The notes beneath the pieces were generated by a model. It had not been told where the DNA came from, searched no databases, and worked only from the letters and a program-made list of their open reading frames with translations. DNA of 64,000 bases from Chamaelirium japonicum (Eukaryota > Streptophyta > Magnoliopsida > Liliales > Melanthiaceae), in contig OX393552.1 in the NCBI GenBank assembly GCA_947650365.1, positions 22,913,981 to 22,977,980 on the forward strand. Reading direction: 5' to 3'. Numbering within the stretch: the stretch's first letter is position 1; each line of letters begins with the position of its first letter. Shown one piece after another: positions 1 through 9,846 of the stretch. Made by a program: the position numbers and the translations under genes.

Positions 1-118
1 GCTCCCCAAATCACCAATAAGATGCTCTGATACCAATTTATTGGTATCACCCCGAACTCTAACTCTGATACCAATTTATTGGTATCACCCCGAACCTTAT
101 CTCTGATAACAAATTATT
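1..118 (-). repeat. Tandem primer-binding-site palindromes
   Basis: Two near-identical units of about 37 bases, with a decayed third, each hold a perfect inverted repeat in which GATACCAAT is followed by its own complement ATTGGTATC. The first half is the reverse complement of the initiator-tRNA-Met primer site (TGGTATCAGAG) used by plant copia elements, so this looks like the PBS side of a minus-strand LTR element. The tandem palindromic arrangement is unusual; one PBS is the norm. Confidence 0.55.
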
Positions 119-770
119 GCGATCCAAGGCTCTCACGCAGCGGAACACAACGTGCATAGATCCACCATAGTGAAGATGGCTACTGACAAGACTGAGTAAA
201 TAGATAAACACAAGCAAAATACCTAAGAAATTACTACGACAAACGACGATCAATAGATTCACTAGAGGGAAAACCTGGGTAGACGTTTGTCTATCACTAA
301 CAATCCCTCCTACACCCAACAAAGAGATACCCTCCACACACAATAGAATAGATCCCGCAACTCTACACCCAGAAGAACACCGAAGAAAACCCTTACCGAG
401 ACCTTTCGGTCTCCAATTGATTCCCTTCCCTCTCCCTTAATGATGGCTACCCTCTAAACCTCTTTTGTGGTACTCTTGTTTATCCTTGAGTCTCTAATGC
501 CCTAGGTTCATCCTAGGACCTCCTAATTAAAGGCATACATTCATATTAGACTAGGAGGAGTCCTACGTGAAAACGTAGGCCGAACCTCCTGACTCGCGTC
601 CTGTCAGAGTCGTGCACATGACCTGGGAGGATTGTGTGCACGATCTGCCGGTGCAAGTCATGCGCATGACCTGGGACAGTCGTGCACACGGAGATTAGAT
701 AGCCGACAAAAAAGCAGGAAAAAAAAAGTTTTTTTTTTTTATCTTTTCTTTCCTTCTGATTATTGTACAT
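119..770 (-). mobile_element. LTR fragment of a copia-like element
   Basis: The stretch starts right after the PBS-like palindromes. Its first bases resemble the starts of the long LTRs at 17264 and 24805 (the shared signature is a CCGCAGCGGAA-like run). Further in it carries repeated GTGCACACGAC-type motifs also seen near 10720-10850 in another LTR. No second copy or target duplication lies in the window, so it is a fossil LTR or LTR fragment. The right border is uncertain. No coding capacity is recognised. Confidence 0.4.
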
Positions 771-790
771 CGATGAAAGAAAAAAGGAAA

Positions 791-792
<2 letters not shown>

Positions 793-849
<57 letters not shown>
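793..849. repeat. (GA)n microsatellite
   Basis: About 57 bases of uninterrupted GA. It creates a spurious Arg/Glu open frame on one strand and a Leu/Ser frame on the other. Confidence 0.95.
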
Positions 850-854
<5 letters not shown>

Positions 855-1483
855 GGGGTTTTTTGTTGAACCTTAAAGAAGGCTGGTCCCCTACGATGAA
901 GCCGACAACTACAATTTCGTTTACTCCCAAGGATGGCTACAAAGTGACACATATTCTGGCACGCTTCTCATGGAATAATTGTAATTTCAATCACAGGACT
1001 TCTGCTTCTGTACCAAATGTGGTCAGAGCAGTCCTAGGAGTCCTAACATCTAATGTTATATATACTATTCCTATAAAGCTGAGCTCATATGCACCACGTG
1101 GTCGCCGACATCCTTTAATAAATGCATGAGTTAAATGTGCTCGGGAGAAAGGAAGGACAATCATTAAATATGGATACATTTCGATCAGATAGAGGGGAAG
1201 GTAAATAAACCAAGTTACATTTGGATGATTACCATCCACTTCCCTTTTCCATTTCCTCACAGTCATCAGATCTGATAATTAAGTCAGCGAAATAAATGCC
1301 ATAAATGTGATCGAGTAAATATAGGTTAAGAATGGAATGGCATTAATGCATTGCATTTCAAATGCGGTAGATTTCATACATGCCGAGAAATGGAAGTTGT
1401 ATAGGTTAAGAATGGAATGGCCGACTGTTCATCTCCGGACAACCATGCATACAAAGAAATGATTCAATGCCAATGATAAATAG
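850..1483. other. Intergenic, nothing recognised
   Basis: No gene, terminal repeat or convincing motif was recognised. A short phrase (AGGTTAAGAATGGAATGG) occurs twice, at about 1324 and 1402, which suggests a degraded local duplication. Confidence 0.4.
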
Positions 1484-2494
1484 TCTAATAGTATATAATA
1501 CTAAAATGGAAGCCTCTATCCCGGGTTGTCGATTTTTTCTGCATGATGTTGGGTTTTGTGGGATACATATTGATGGGACCAAAGGCCGGGTTGGGACAAT
1601 TTGAAATTTTTTTCCGAGGTTTTCTTACTTTCGATCAATTTTATAGGCATATGATGCTTCGAAGCTACATATAACTTAAGAGATCATTGATGATGATGCA
1701 TCGCTGGGTTTGAGGTTTGTAAATCAATTGTACAGTCGGAGGGTTCCAATGGTATGCTAATAATGTGGAACATGATAAACTCTAAATTACTCTTTGTTCC
1801 TTAATTTCCTCATCCTTTGGGTGCTACCAAAGGATGAGAAACCAAGTCATCATCTCATATCAAATGTAATTTTTGTATAAAGAAAACTATCATGTAAAAT
1901 GTATGTCTCATCAGCAACTCTATGAGTCTGTAGATCATTGTTGGTTTGGAATGAGAGTCATCCCATGCCAACTATTGTGATTGTATTTTTTTCTTTGAAA
2001 TGTTTATAGTATCTTGATTCCCAATACCTTAGAAATGATTTATAATGTGCTGATGATTTGTTGAATTTGGGAACCCAACTATCTTTTTGTGGACTCTTGG
2101 TGATTGATTGAAAGCATCAAAAGAGGCATTAGAGTAGCAAATATTGGTTGATATACTTAGAGCAAGAGAAGTAATGAAGACTTCTATGATTAATACTACT
2201 ATTGGTAATATAGTTATCAGGATTATAAAAAAAAATTGGTGCAATCTGATTATATTGCATTTGGTAATTTGAACCTTGCCATTGTTAGAAACTTCCATTT
2301 ACAATTGAAAATTAATCAAGATAATTTTGTCATTGAAGGTTTGTACAAAATAATAATATAAATATACCTCACTCAATTTATTAATCACCCTAGAAAGAGC
2401 AATAATACGTATTCGGAAGTTCGTAATCTGATACGAAATAATTTGTATATATGTTTGAAAAACAGTCCCGTGCATTGCACGGGTTCAGTACTAA
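1484..2494 (+). mobile_element. Probable non-autonomous Helitron
   Basis: The 3' end carries a perfect hairpin CCCGTGCATTGCACGGG at 2467-2483, followed after seven bases by CTAA at 2491-2494 and then T. That is the Helitron signature: a subterminal hairpin, CTRR, and insertion before T. The proposed 5' end, TCTAATAGTATATAAT at 1484, starts with TC and is AT-rich, as known for plant Helitrons. The base before it is G rather than the expected A, so the 5' border is the weaker call. No Rep/helicase is encoded in this 1.0 kb. Confidence 0.55.
2467..2494 (+). other. Helitron 3' hairpin and CTAA terminus
   Basis: Perfect 8-base arms (CCCGTGCA/TGCACGGG) around a single T, then a short spacer and CTAA. 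This is a transposon end and not a transcription terminator. Confidence 0.65.
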
Positions 2495-2547
2495 TTATCA
2501 GCATATAACCAACACACATAAGTCTTCATCCAAAAATAAAAAAGAAG

Positions 2548-3880
2548 GCTGGTCTATATCTTGTCGGAGGAAGAGTTGGAGTCCGTGCATGCCATCCTTT
2601 TTTTGTTTTTTAAGATCGAAAGGTGTCCCAAAACCTTTCGAGTAATGGCCCACTTCAGGCTCGGACTAATCCCTCCGAAAAGCTCGACTCATTCAGAATT
2701 TCCCACCGCACTCCTAGGTAAATCGAGGGGGGAGGAGTTGAACATACAGTCGCCTCACCCAAGCATCAGTTACTTGCCAACCCTCCTATCCCTTGGTGGA
2801 TGAGTATGCCATCTTCTTGCCACCAATGATAGCGAAGTCCGCATCGATCGAGTTTTTGCTCACTGTGGTTTTTCCAGCAAGATTTCCAGATAAAATCTTC
2901 ATGTCTCTATTCTCTGTAATTGTTTGTTTTAATAGTATTGTGTATGTTGATTGTACTCTTTCTCGTTTTTCGAGAAACGGTCGTTGGTAAACCGAAATGC
3001 TCGCGACGAATCACTTGATTAATGGCTTGAGCTTGACTAACATTGATAGGATAAGGCCTAAAACCTCCCAATTTAACCTGATTTGGTCAAAATTTTGGAT
3101 TTGGAGACTCGAAATTAGTGTTATAGGTTAGTAAATATTGATACAAGAATTAATTGAATAAGTTGGTATAATGCATGTTTTTACAATTTATATTATCCAA
3201 CTTATATTGAAAAAACATGCATTATACCGTCTTACTCGATTCTTGTATGGATACTTACTGACCTATACAAGTTTTGATTTTCCAAATCCAATTTTTTTAC
3301 CAACTCAGGTTGAATTTGTAGGTTGTCAGTCTTATTCTATCAATGTTAGTCAAGCTCAAGCCACAAATCAAGTGGATACATCGCAAGCGTTTCGATTTGC
3401 CAACGATGGTTTCTCAAGAAACAATAAAGAGAGAACAATCAACATGTACAATAAATACAACTAAAACAAACAATCACAAAGAATAGAAACACAAAGATTT
3501 ATTCTGAAAATCCTTTAGGAAAACCACGGTGTGCAAAAGCTCACAACGGGCTTCACTATAAATTGGAGGCAAGAGGACGTCGTACATACCTACCAGGGGA
3601 TAAGAGAGTTGGCAAGCAACTGATACTTGGGTGATGAGGTTAATTATGTGTCCCCCCCCCCCCCCCCCCCCCCTGATTTATCATTGAATGCAGTGGAAAA
3701 TTCAAAGTGGGTCGGGCTTTACTAACAGTGGGATTAATCCAAGTCTGAAGTGGATCATTGTCCGAAAGGTTATAGGATACACCTGCGAATCCCAAAAAAA
3801 TAATATAAACAGAGGATGGCATACATCGAAGAAAACTCTTTCTCCAACAAAATCTAGACCATAAAAATCTCTCTCTCCTC
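2548..3880. repeat. 1.3-kb imperfect palindrome
   Basis: Two arms of roughly 650 bases face each other around about 3200. Read in reverse complement, the right arm follows the left arm through several distinct phrases in the same order: the ATGCCATCC phrase near 2588 and 3810, the phrase reading GGCTTGAGCTTGACTAAC near 3023 and 3340, and a run ending in GGTATAATGCATG at the centre. I judge identity to be about 75-80 percent. No coding potential was seen. It could be two inverted LTR-like copies or a large fold-back element; neither end shows a clear target duplication. Confidence 0.7.
3652..3673. repeat. C homopolymer (22)
   Basis: Twenty-two consecutive C residues inside the right arm of the palindrome. 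The length is prone to sequencing and assembly error. Confidence 0.9.
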
Positions 3881-4212
3881 TCTCTTCCTTGATATGCAAT
3901 AATTAAGAGAGAACAAAAAGAAGAAAAAAAACTAGATCGAATCATCATGTCTGAGGGCTATCTAGTCTCAATGGATACATACATACATATACATATCCTC
4001 CTCTTCGTGGCCAGAAAATATTCCGTACATGTTGTACGGGCTGATGTGGTGCAACGCATTGCATGGCCATCCGATGCACTCATCATCGAAGGGTGTAAAT
4101 CGCATCTAGACGTGATCCAAGGGCTGTGAGATGCTTGTTGGAAGCCAGAATATTTTCTACTCCATCGCATCTTCTTGGAAGCCACAGGTGACGTGGACTG
4201 GATGACCTCTAG

Positions 4213-4232
4213 TTGACCTCACCGACCACGTG
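4213..4232 (+). promoter_or_regulatory. W-box and G-box upstream of the WRKY gene
   Basis: TTGACC (a W-box, the site bound by WRKY proteins) at 4213-4218 and CACGTG (a G-box, bound by bZIP and bHLH factors) at 4227-4232 lie about 350 bases before the WRKY start codon. Autoregulation through W-boxes is common in the family. Its use here is inference from position only. Confidence 0.35.
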
Positions 4233-4579
4233 TCCTGCTGAAGATCTAACACGTCATCGTCCCGCCTTCGGCAGTCTCGTGTGGCACCGTACCGTGACAC
4301 TTCGCCCACCACAAGACCAAAGTAACCGGATTTGGGAGCCCTGAAAGGGAAAGACCCAGGTAGTTGTACCTGAGGGTGACCGGTCCATCCCAGTCGGACG
4401 ATTGAGAGATCCGACACCCGTCGGTCATCCCAAAAAAGGTGACCGCCTCCAGTGTGGACGCCAGCGACAGCCATACCCTCCTTCCAAGAAACTTCACCAC
4501 ACATTCGGTGCGTCTGAACACCCAGCCCACCCATAAACCCAAACCCATTCCTCCACCGAACCACCACGCCCGCCACTAC

Positions 4580-4675
4580 ATGGACACACCTCCTCCGTCA
4601 ACTTCCCCACTGTAAGACCTCTCCCCTCTCTTTCTCTCTCTAAGACAACCCCCGCCGCCGTCACCACCACCACAC

Positions 4676-4706
<31 letters not shown>

Positions 4707-5214
4707 GCTAGTGACCAACTAATGATAATCACCGCGGAATTCTTGGGTTTGTAGGGAAGGAGAGGATGTCCATGGCAGCGGGGTGGGGGCGGCGGGGCCG
4801 TCGACGGACGACAACCCGCCGGTTATACCGGAGGACGGCTACAAGTGGAAGAAGTACGGGAAGAAATACATCAAAAAGAAAAAGATGAATAGGTGAGGAT
4901 TTGGCGCTGGGTGGATTGAGAAGTACTGATAGAGTTCGTTCTCCATTCACTGAATGGGGGGTTTGATCGATCCACGTTGCCTCTTCCAATGTAGGGCCTA
5001 TTTTAGGTGCCGGAACAAGACATGCAACGTGAAGAAGAGGGTGGAGTGGCCGCCCTCGGACCCCCGCAGCAGCCTGAGGATCTCGTATGATGGCGCGCAC
5101 AACCACCCGGCCACCGGGGCCTCGGCTTCGGCTTCGGCTTCGACAGCAGCGAACCGGTATGATCTGGCGAACCAAGTTTTCGGTTTATCTAGTGATACTT
5201 CGCAAGATCCTTGA
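4580..5214 (+). CDS. Small single-domain WRKY transcription factor, three exons
   Basis: Exons 4580-4611, 4755-4892 and 4995-5214 join in frame to 129 codons plus TGA. Introns of 143 and 102 bases begin GTAAGA and GTGAGG and end in TAG. The second intron splits the domain after AAT-AG, as is usual for WRKY genes. The domain reads EDGYKWKKYGKKY, then YFRC, a C-X4-C pair, a 24-residue spacer and HNH (the C-X-n-H-X-H zinc ligands). The normal heptapeptide is WRKYGQK; here it is WKKYGKK, and the duplicate at 8.8 kb still has WKKYGQK. WRKY proteins are nuclear and bind W-boxes; changes in the core alter or weaken binding in known cases. The protein is short and has no other domain. Start choice: the first ATG that splices into frame. 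It could be a recent pseudogene that still reads open. Confidence 0.75.
4676..4702. repeat. (CT)n in WRKY intron 1
   Basis: A CT microsatellite within the first intron, also present and of different length in the duplicate copy (about 8717-8736). Confidence 0.9.
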
Positions 5215-5335
5215 CTCGGCTCCGCTGCCTCATGTTAGCCAAACGATCGATCGATCGATATATTTCTCCTCGCAGATCAGTTCAAGCGTTTGGGATCAGA
5301 GAATTGGTTGTGTCTCAATCCGATGAGAGCTTCTT

Positions 5336-5839
5336 ATGAGACTTTAAGGATTATGGGGATAATCCTATTAGTAATCTAATAAAGGCATACGTGTTACTTA
5401 TAATTACTTATACCTCCTATTGGAAAAATAAAACTTGCTTGTACCTTGCTAAGACATTATACTCTAAGCCTCGGTTTGGTCGGCGGAATATGTGTTACAC
5501 TTAGAACTAGTACCTCGAGTTTTACTCGCAAAACAAATTAATTCCAAAGTATTTAAAGGGGGGTAATATATTTACCCCATGTGGATTGAAGTAATTTTTT
5601 TGATAAATTTGATGCAGTATTAGTTCTAGTTTGTTTAGTCTCGAGTGTAACTTTCAAGTAAGTAATTGTGGAATACTTCATATTCCAAAGTATTCTAAAG
5701 AAAGATTTAATGAATGTTGTAGAGAGATTAATGCATGCTCGATCTAGAGAGACATAATTTATTCAGAGAGAAGGTTAGTTATAGGAAATATATATGTATG
5801 AGTCGGAATCAAGGGACACTGCTTCGCCATGGATCCCGA
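5336..5839. other. Intergenic AT-rich region
   Basis: No gene was recognised. Near 5709-5780 there are imperfect GTAGAGAGA-type units like those at 6770-6970 and 55745-55860. Confidence 0.4.
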
Positions 5840-5848
5840 CCATATATC

Positions 5849-6229
5849 GAGGAATGTTACAATGAGCTGTGAGCTGCCAGAGGAGAAAGTGAGCTGTGCT
5901 AACTTTGATCCCCCTAGAAGTTTTAGAATTTGATAAAATTTGGTGAGGTGTTGTCTAGGGTAAGATGATCATCGTCATCAAATTTCAAAGCTTCTAAGTT
6001 CATCAAATGGTAGAAGCTTTATATATCGTCCGCAATCCCCGTTAATTTTGCTTCTACCATTTGATAACCCTAAAAGTCTTGGAATTTGATGAAAATTGGT
6101 GAGGATAATCATCTTACCCTAGACAACACTCTCACCAAATTTTATCAAATTCTAAAATTTCTAGAGGGATCAAAGTGAGCACATCTCACTTTCTCCTTTG
6201 GCAACTCACAGCTAACTCTAACATTCCTC
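5849..6229. mobile_element. Fold-back MITE, MULE-like, copy 1
   Basis: A 381-base element whose two halves are reverse complements over well over 100 bases, starting GAGGAATGTTA and ending in its complement. It is flanked by CCATATATC (5840-5848) and CCATATATA (6230-6238), a 9-base near-perfect target duplication, which points to the Mutator superfamily. No coding capacity. Confidence 0.75.
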
Positions 6230-6250
6230 CCATATATATATATATATATA

Positions 6251-6985
<735 letters not shown>

Positions 6986-7160
6986 GTAATTGTTGGGTTT
7001 AACCCCGGCCACATCGGCTAGGGGACTAGGTGGTGGTGTCTTTATTTATCCTCTGTGGATCTTTCCTTATGACCTAGCTAGGTTTTGTGGCAAGAGTGTA
7101 TATATCTAATTGTGGTATCAGGCCATTGGGTCCGAGGGAAAGCAGCCAGAGGCAGTGGAG
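6986..7160 (+). mobile_element. Possible small LTR-element fragment
   Basis: TGTTGGGTTTAACCCC starts near 6992, and TGGTATCAGGCC, close to the tRNA-Met primer site, lies at about 7114. This would fit the 5' LTR and PBS of a small plus-strand retroelement. No partner LTR is seen. Confidence 0.25.
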
Positions 7161-7211
7161 AGATCAAGGGGGGCTGATAAGAGTTAGCGCACCTATCTGC
7201 AGAGCTGGTCG

Positions 7212-7386
7212 GTAGATCCGGCGTGCCAGCGCCTCCGCGAAGTACCCCGCCACTTTACGCATCGCACCACCCTGCGACGCCGCCAGAACCGACATCTCCT
7301 TTACCAGCGCGTCAGCCTCCTTCAGGTTCTTCTGCTGCACCGTACCGCCGCCATCAGCACGTGCACCAGCCGGATCCCGGCCTCCT
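7212..7386 (-). pseudogene. Inverted fragment of a DELLA gene (start of the GRAS domain)
   Basis: On the minus strand this encodes the start of a GRAS leucine-heptad region ([20 protein letters not shown], then [21 protein letters not shown]). It is the reverse complement of 8328-8513 at roughly 90 percent or better. It stops at the same CGGATCTAC phrase as the plus-strand copy. It has no start codon of its own and runs into unrelated sequence, so it is a gene fragment. Opposite the truncated DELLA gene it forms an inverted repeat with a spacer of about 0.94 kb. Confidence 0.8.
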
Positions 7387-7583
7387 GCAGAGTGGTGGCA
7401 TCTTGGATTACTTCGAAGCAGGAACGGCGGCAGCAGACGACGACCGCAGCGGCGGCAGACGCTCGGATTTCCCTCGGCCTTTCCAGCAAAAAAGAGGAGC
7501 AGAATATCGGTGATAGGCTGATAGCAATAAGAGAATAGGAGGAGAGAGAGAGAGAGAGAGAGACCTGGAGCGATAGAGGAGGG

Positions 7584-8513
7584 ATGAAGAGAGAGAAACA
7601 CGAGGGCGGCGCCGGCGGAGGAGGAGCTGGTGGTGGGTATCCTGCGGCTGGGATGATGATGGGGAAGGGGAAGAAGATGATGGGGGAGGTGGAGGGGCAG
7701 CAGGACGCGGGGGTGGACGAGCTGCTGGCGGCGCTGGGGTACAAGGTGCGGTCGTCGGACATGGCGGACGTGGCCCAGAAGATGGAGCAGCTGGAGATGG
7801 CCATCGCCGTGGGGAGCAGCGCCGCGCCAGACGACGCCCTCATCTCCCACCTCGCGTCCGACACCGTACACTACAACCCCTCGGACCTCTCCACCTGGCT
7901 CGAGAGCATGCTCTCCGAGCTCAACGCACCCCCTCCCCCTTTTCCTCCTGTCCCGAGCCACCAACAATATCATCTCCGCTTCGACCTCCACCCCGCGGCC
8001 CCCGCCGCCTCTGCCTTCATCGATCCCACCGAGAGCATCGCCCCCGCGGAATCCTCCACCATCACCACCGTCGACTTCCTCGCCCCGCCGCGGCCATTGC
8101 ACTACGACCTCAAGCCTATCCCGGACGCCTCCGATGGTGTCGTGTACGGATCAGAGCCGGCTGCGGATGTCGGCCTGTCCAGAGAGAGGAAGCGGATGAG
8201 GGCGTCCTCCTCCTCTTCATCCTCGCCCAGGGGGAGGAGGATGTGGCGGTGGGGGGATGGGGTCGTTCCCCGAGGCCACCGCCTCAACGGAGGTCTCCTC
8301 GATGCCGGTGGTGGTGGTGGACTCGAAGGAGGCCGGGATCCGCCTGGTGCACGCGCTGATGGCGTACGTGCGATAGCTGAGGCGGTGCAGCAGAAGAACC
8401 TGAAGGCGGCTGACGCGCTGGTAAAGGAGATCTCGGTTCTGGCGGCGTCGCAGGGTGGTGCGATGCGTAAAGTGGCGGGGTACTTCGCGGAGGCACTGGC
8501 ACGCCGGATCTAC
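7584..8513 (+). pseudogene. Truncated DELLA-type GRAS gene
   Basis: The N-terminus is a clear DELLA protein. DELLA is at residues 45-49 and is followed by [11 protein letters not shown]; a MEQLEM (LExLE) motif and VHYNP (95-99) follow, then a Ser-rich stretch near 205. These motifs bind the gibberellin receptor GID1 in the family; the GRAS domain represses growth. Here the sequence stops about 60 residues into GRAS, at ALARRIY, where intact proteins run to about 580-630 residues. The frame is lost near 8250 and regained near 8370 after an insertion just before EAVQQ, so two breaks disturb the [17 protein letters not shown] stretch. Downstream it is fused to the 5' flank of a WRKY copy. The ATG chosen gives MKRE, the usual DELLA start. 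The N-terminal 220 codons are open and could still be translated. Confidence 0.8.
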
Positions 8514-8617
8514 AGCCATACACTCCTTCCAAGAAACCTCACCACACATTCTGTGCACACCCAACCCACCCATAAACCCAAACCCATTCCTCGACCGAAC
8601 ACCACGGCCGCCACTAC

Positions 8618-9207
8618 ATGGACACACCTCCTCCGTCAACTTCCCCACTGTAAGACCTCTCCCCTCTCTTTCTCTCTCTAAGACAACCCCCGCCGCCGTC
8701 ACCACCACCACCACCTCTCTCTCTCTCTCTCTCTCATTAGTCAGTGACCAACTAATGATAATCACAGCGGAATTCTTGGGTTTGTAGGGAAGGAGAGGAT
8801 GTCCATGGCGGCGGGGTGGGGCGGCGGGGTCGTCGGCGGACGACAACCCGCCGGTTATACCGGAGGACGGCTACGAGTGGAAGAAGTACGGGCAGAAATA
8901 CATCAAAAAGAAAAAGATGAATAGGTGAGGATTTGGCACTGGGTGGATTGAGAAGTACGTACTGACAGAGTTCGATCTGGGGGTTTGATCGATCCACGTT
9001 GCCTCTTTCAATGTAATGTACATGCAACGTGAGGAAGAGGGTGGAGTGGCCGCCGTCGGACCCCCGCAGCCGCCTGAGGATCGGAGCCCACGACCACCCG
9101 GCCGCTCCAGGCCGGGAAGGAGGCCTCGGCTTCGACTTCGGCGGGAGCGAACCGGTATGATCTGGCGAACCAGGTTTTCGGGCGATCTTGTGATACTTCG
9201 CAAGGGC

Positions 9208-9212
<5 letters not shown>
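8618..9212 (+). pseudogene. Broken duplicate of the WRKY gene
   Basis: The exon layout matches copy 1: 8618-8649, 8788-8924 and about 9015-9212, with the same GTAAG and GTGAGG donors. One G is missing in exon 2 (within the Gly-rich run near 8815), which shifts the frame before the WRKY domain. Exon 3 lacks about 27 bases that held the acceptor and YFRC region. It still encodes EDGYEWKKYGQKY in one frame, so it keeps the more ancestral GQK core that copy 1 has changed to GKK. A functional product is unlikely. Confidence 0.8.

Positions 9213-9262
<50 letters not shown>
9211..9262. repeat. (GA)n microsatellite
   Basis: About 52 bases of GA overlapping the former stop of the WRKY pseudogene; absent at the same place in copy 1. 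Confidence 0.95.
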
Positions 9263-9264
<2 letters not shown>

Positions 9265-9347
9265 ATGTTCGCCCGACGATGTTCATTCATGCCTGATGTC
9301 AGATCAGTTGAAGCTTTTGGGATCATAGTCGTAGTTGTGTCGAGATC

Positions 9348-9846
9348 CTATGATGCTGTAGCTGGACAAAAAATATGGAAATTGCTAGAGCTAGCTTTCT
9401 TTCTTTTTTTTCTTTTTTTTGCAAGAAAGTCCCTATTCATCTTTCAAATTAACTCCCACCTCTCTCTCTGGGTATAGTTTGAGTGATGCTCAAACTACCA
9501 GAGAGCCAGAGTGAGCAATAGGAAGAGAGAAAGGTGAGGGAAGATGCAGTCATTCATTGATATCTGAAGAATATATGATTACATTGTTCTTCGATGATAG
9601 ATCGAGGAGATCTAGATATAAAGTCATGATTACAATGAAATTCAAACACTGAGGCAGTGAGAGAACCGGCACGAAGGAAATAGCACATAGCAAGTCTCCT
9701 GCATTTCACAATGGTATTGTGGATCTTCCATGGGGGGTCAAGCATGCACACCATCCAACAAGAGGGTAATCACTGTGAGGTTGTCCCGTCAAGGATTACG
9801 TTGTTAGCATTAATCTTTAGTACGTAGCAATTTGATCCCTTCTAGC
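9348..9846. other. Intergenic, no gene recognised
   Basis: No convincing open frame. CCAACAAGAGGGTAA near 9756 resembles an LTR end followed by a polypurine tract, so part may be an old LTR, but no second copy supports it. Confidence 0.3.

Larger units (their letters stand above)
4470..5335 (+). repeat. Segmental duplication, copy 1 (WRKY locus)
   Basis: From the phrase beginning CAGCCATA near 4470 to about 5335, this segment matches 8514-9347 in order, including the 5' UTR, both introns, exons and 3' flank. To the left of 4470 the match stops abruptly; in the other copy a DELLA coding sequence is found there instead. Confidence 0.85.
8514..9347 (+). repeat. Segmental duplication, copy 2 (fused to DELLA)
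   Basis: This matches 4470-5335 in order. The left junction falls exactly where the DELLA reading stops. A (GA)n tract has expanded just after the former stop codon (9211-9262). Confidence 0.85.

Noticed and set aside
632-1129. 165-codon open frame on the plus strand
   Set aside because: Mostly Arg/Glu from the (GA)n repeat, with no domain and no coding-like context.
4027-4043. Hairpin CCGTACATGTTGTACGG as a second Helitron end
   Set aside because: No CTRR follows at the right distance and the stem is imperfect.
4157-4576. 139-codon minus-strand frame upstream of the WRKY gene
   Set aside because: No domain, overlaps the probable promoter and 5' UTR; chance frame in GC-rich DNA.
7164-8102. 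312-codon minus-strand frame
   Set aside because: Mostly antisense to the DELLA coding sequence; only its last part (the inverted GRAS piece) is real gene-derived sequence.
8217-8846. 209-codon minus-strand frame
   Set aside because: Antisense shadow of the DELLA and WRKY duplicate.
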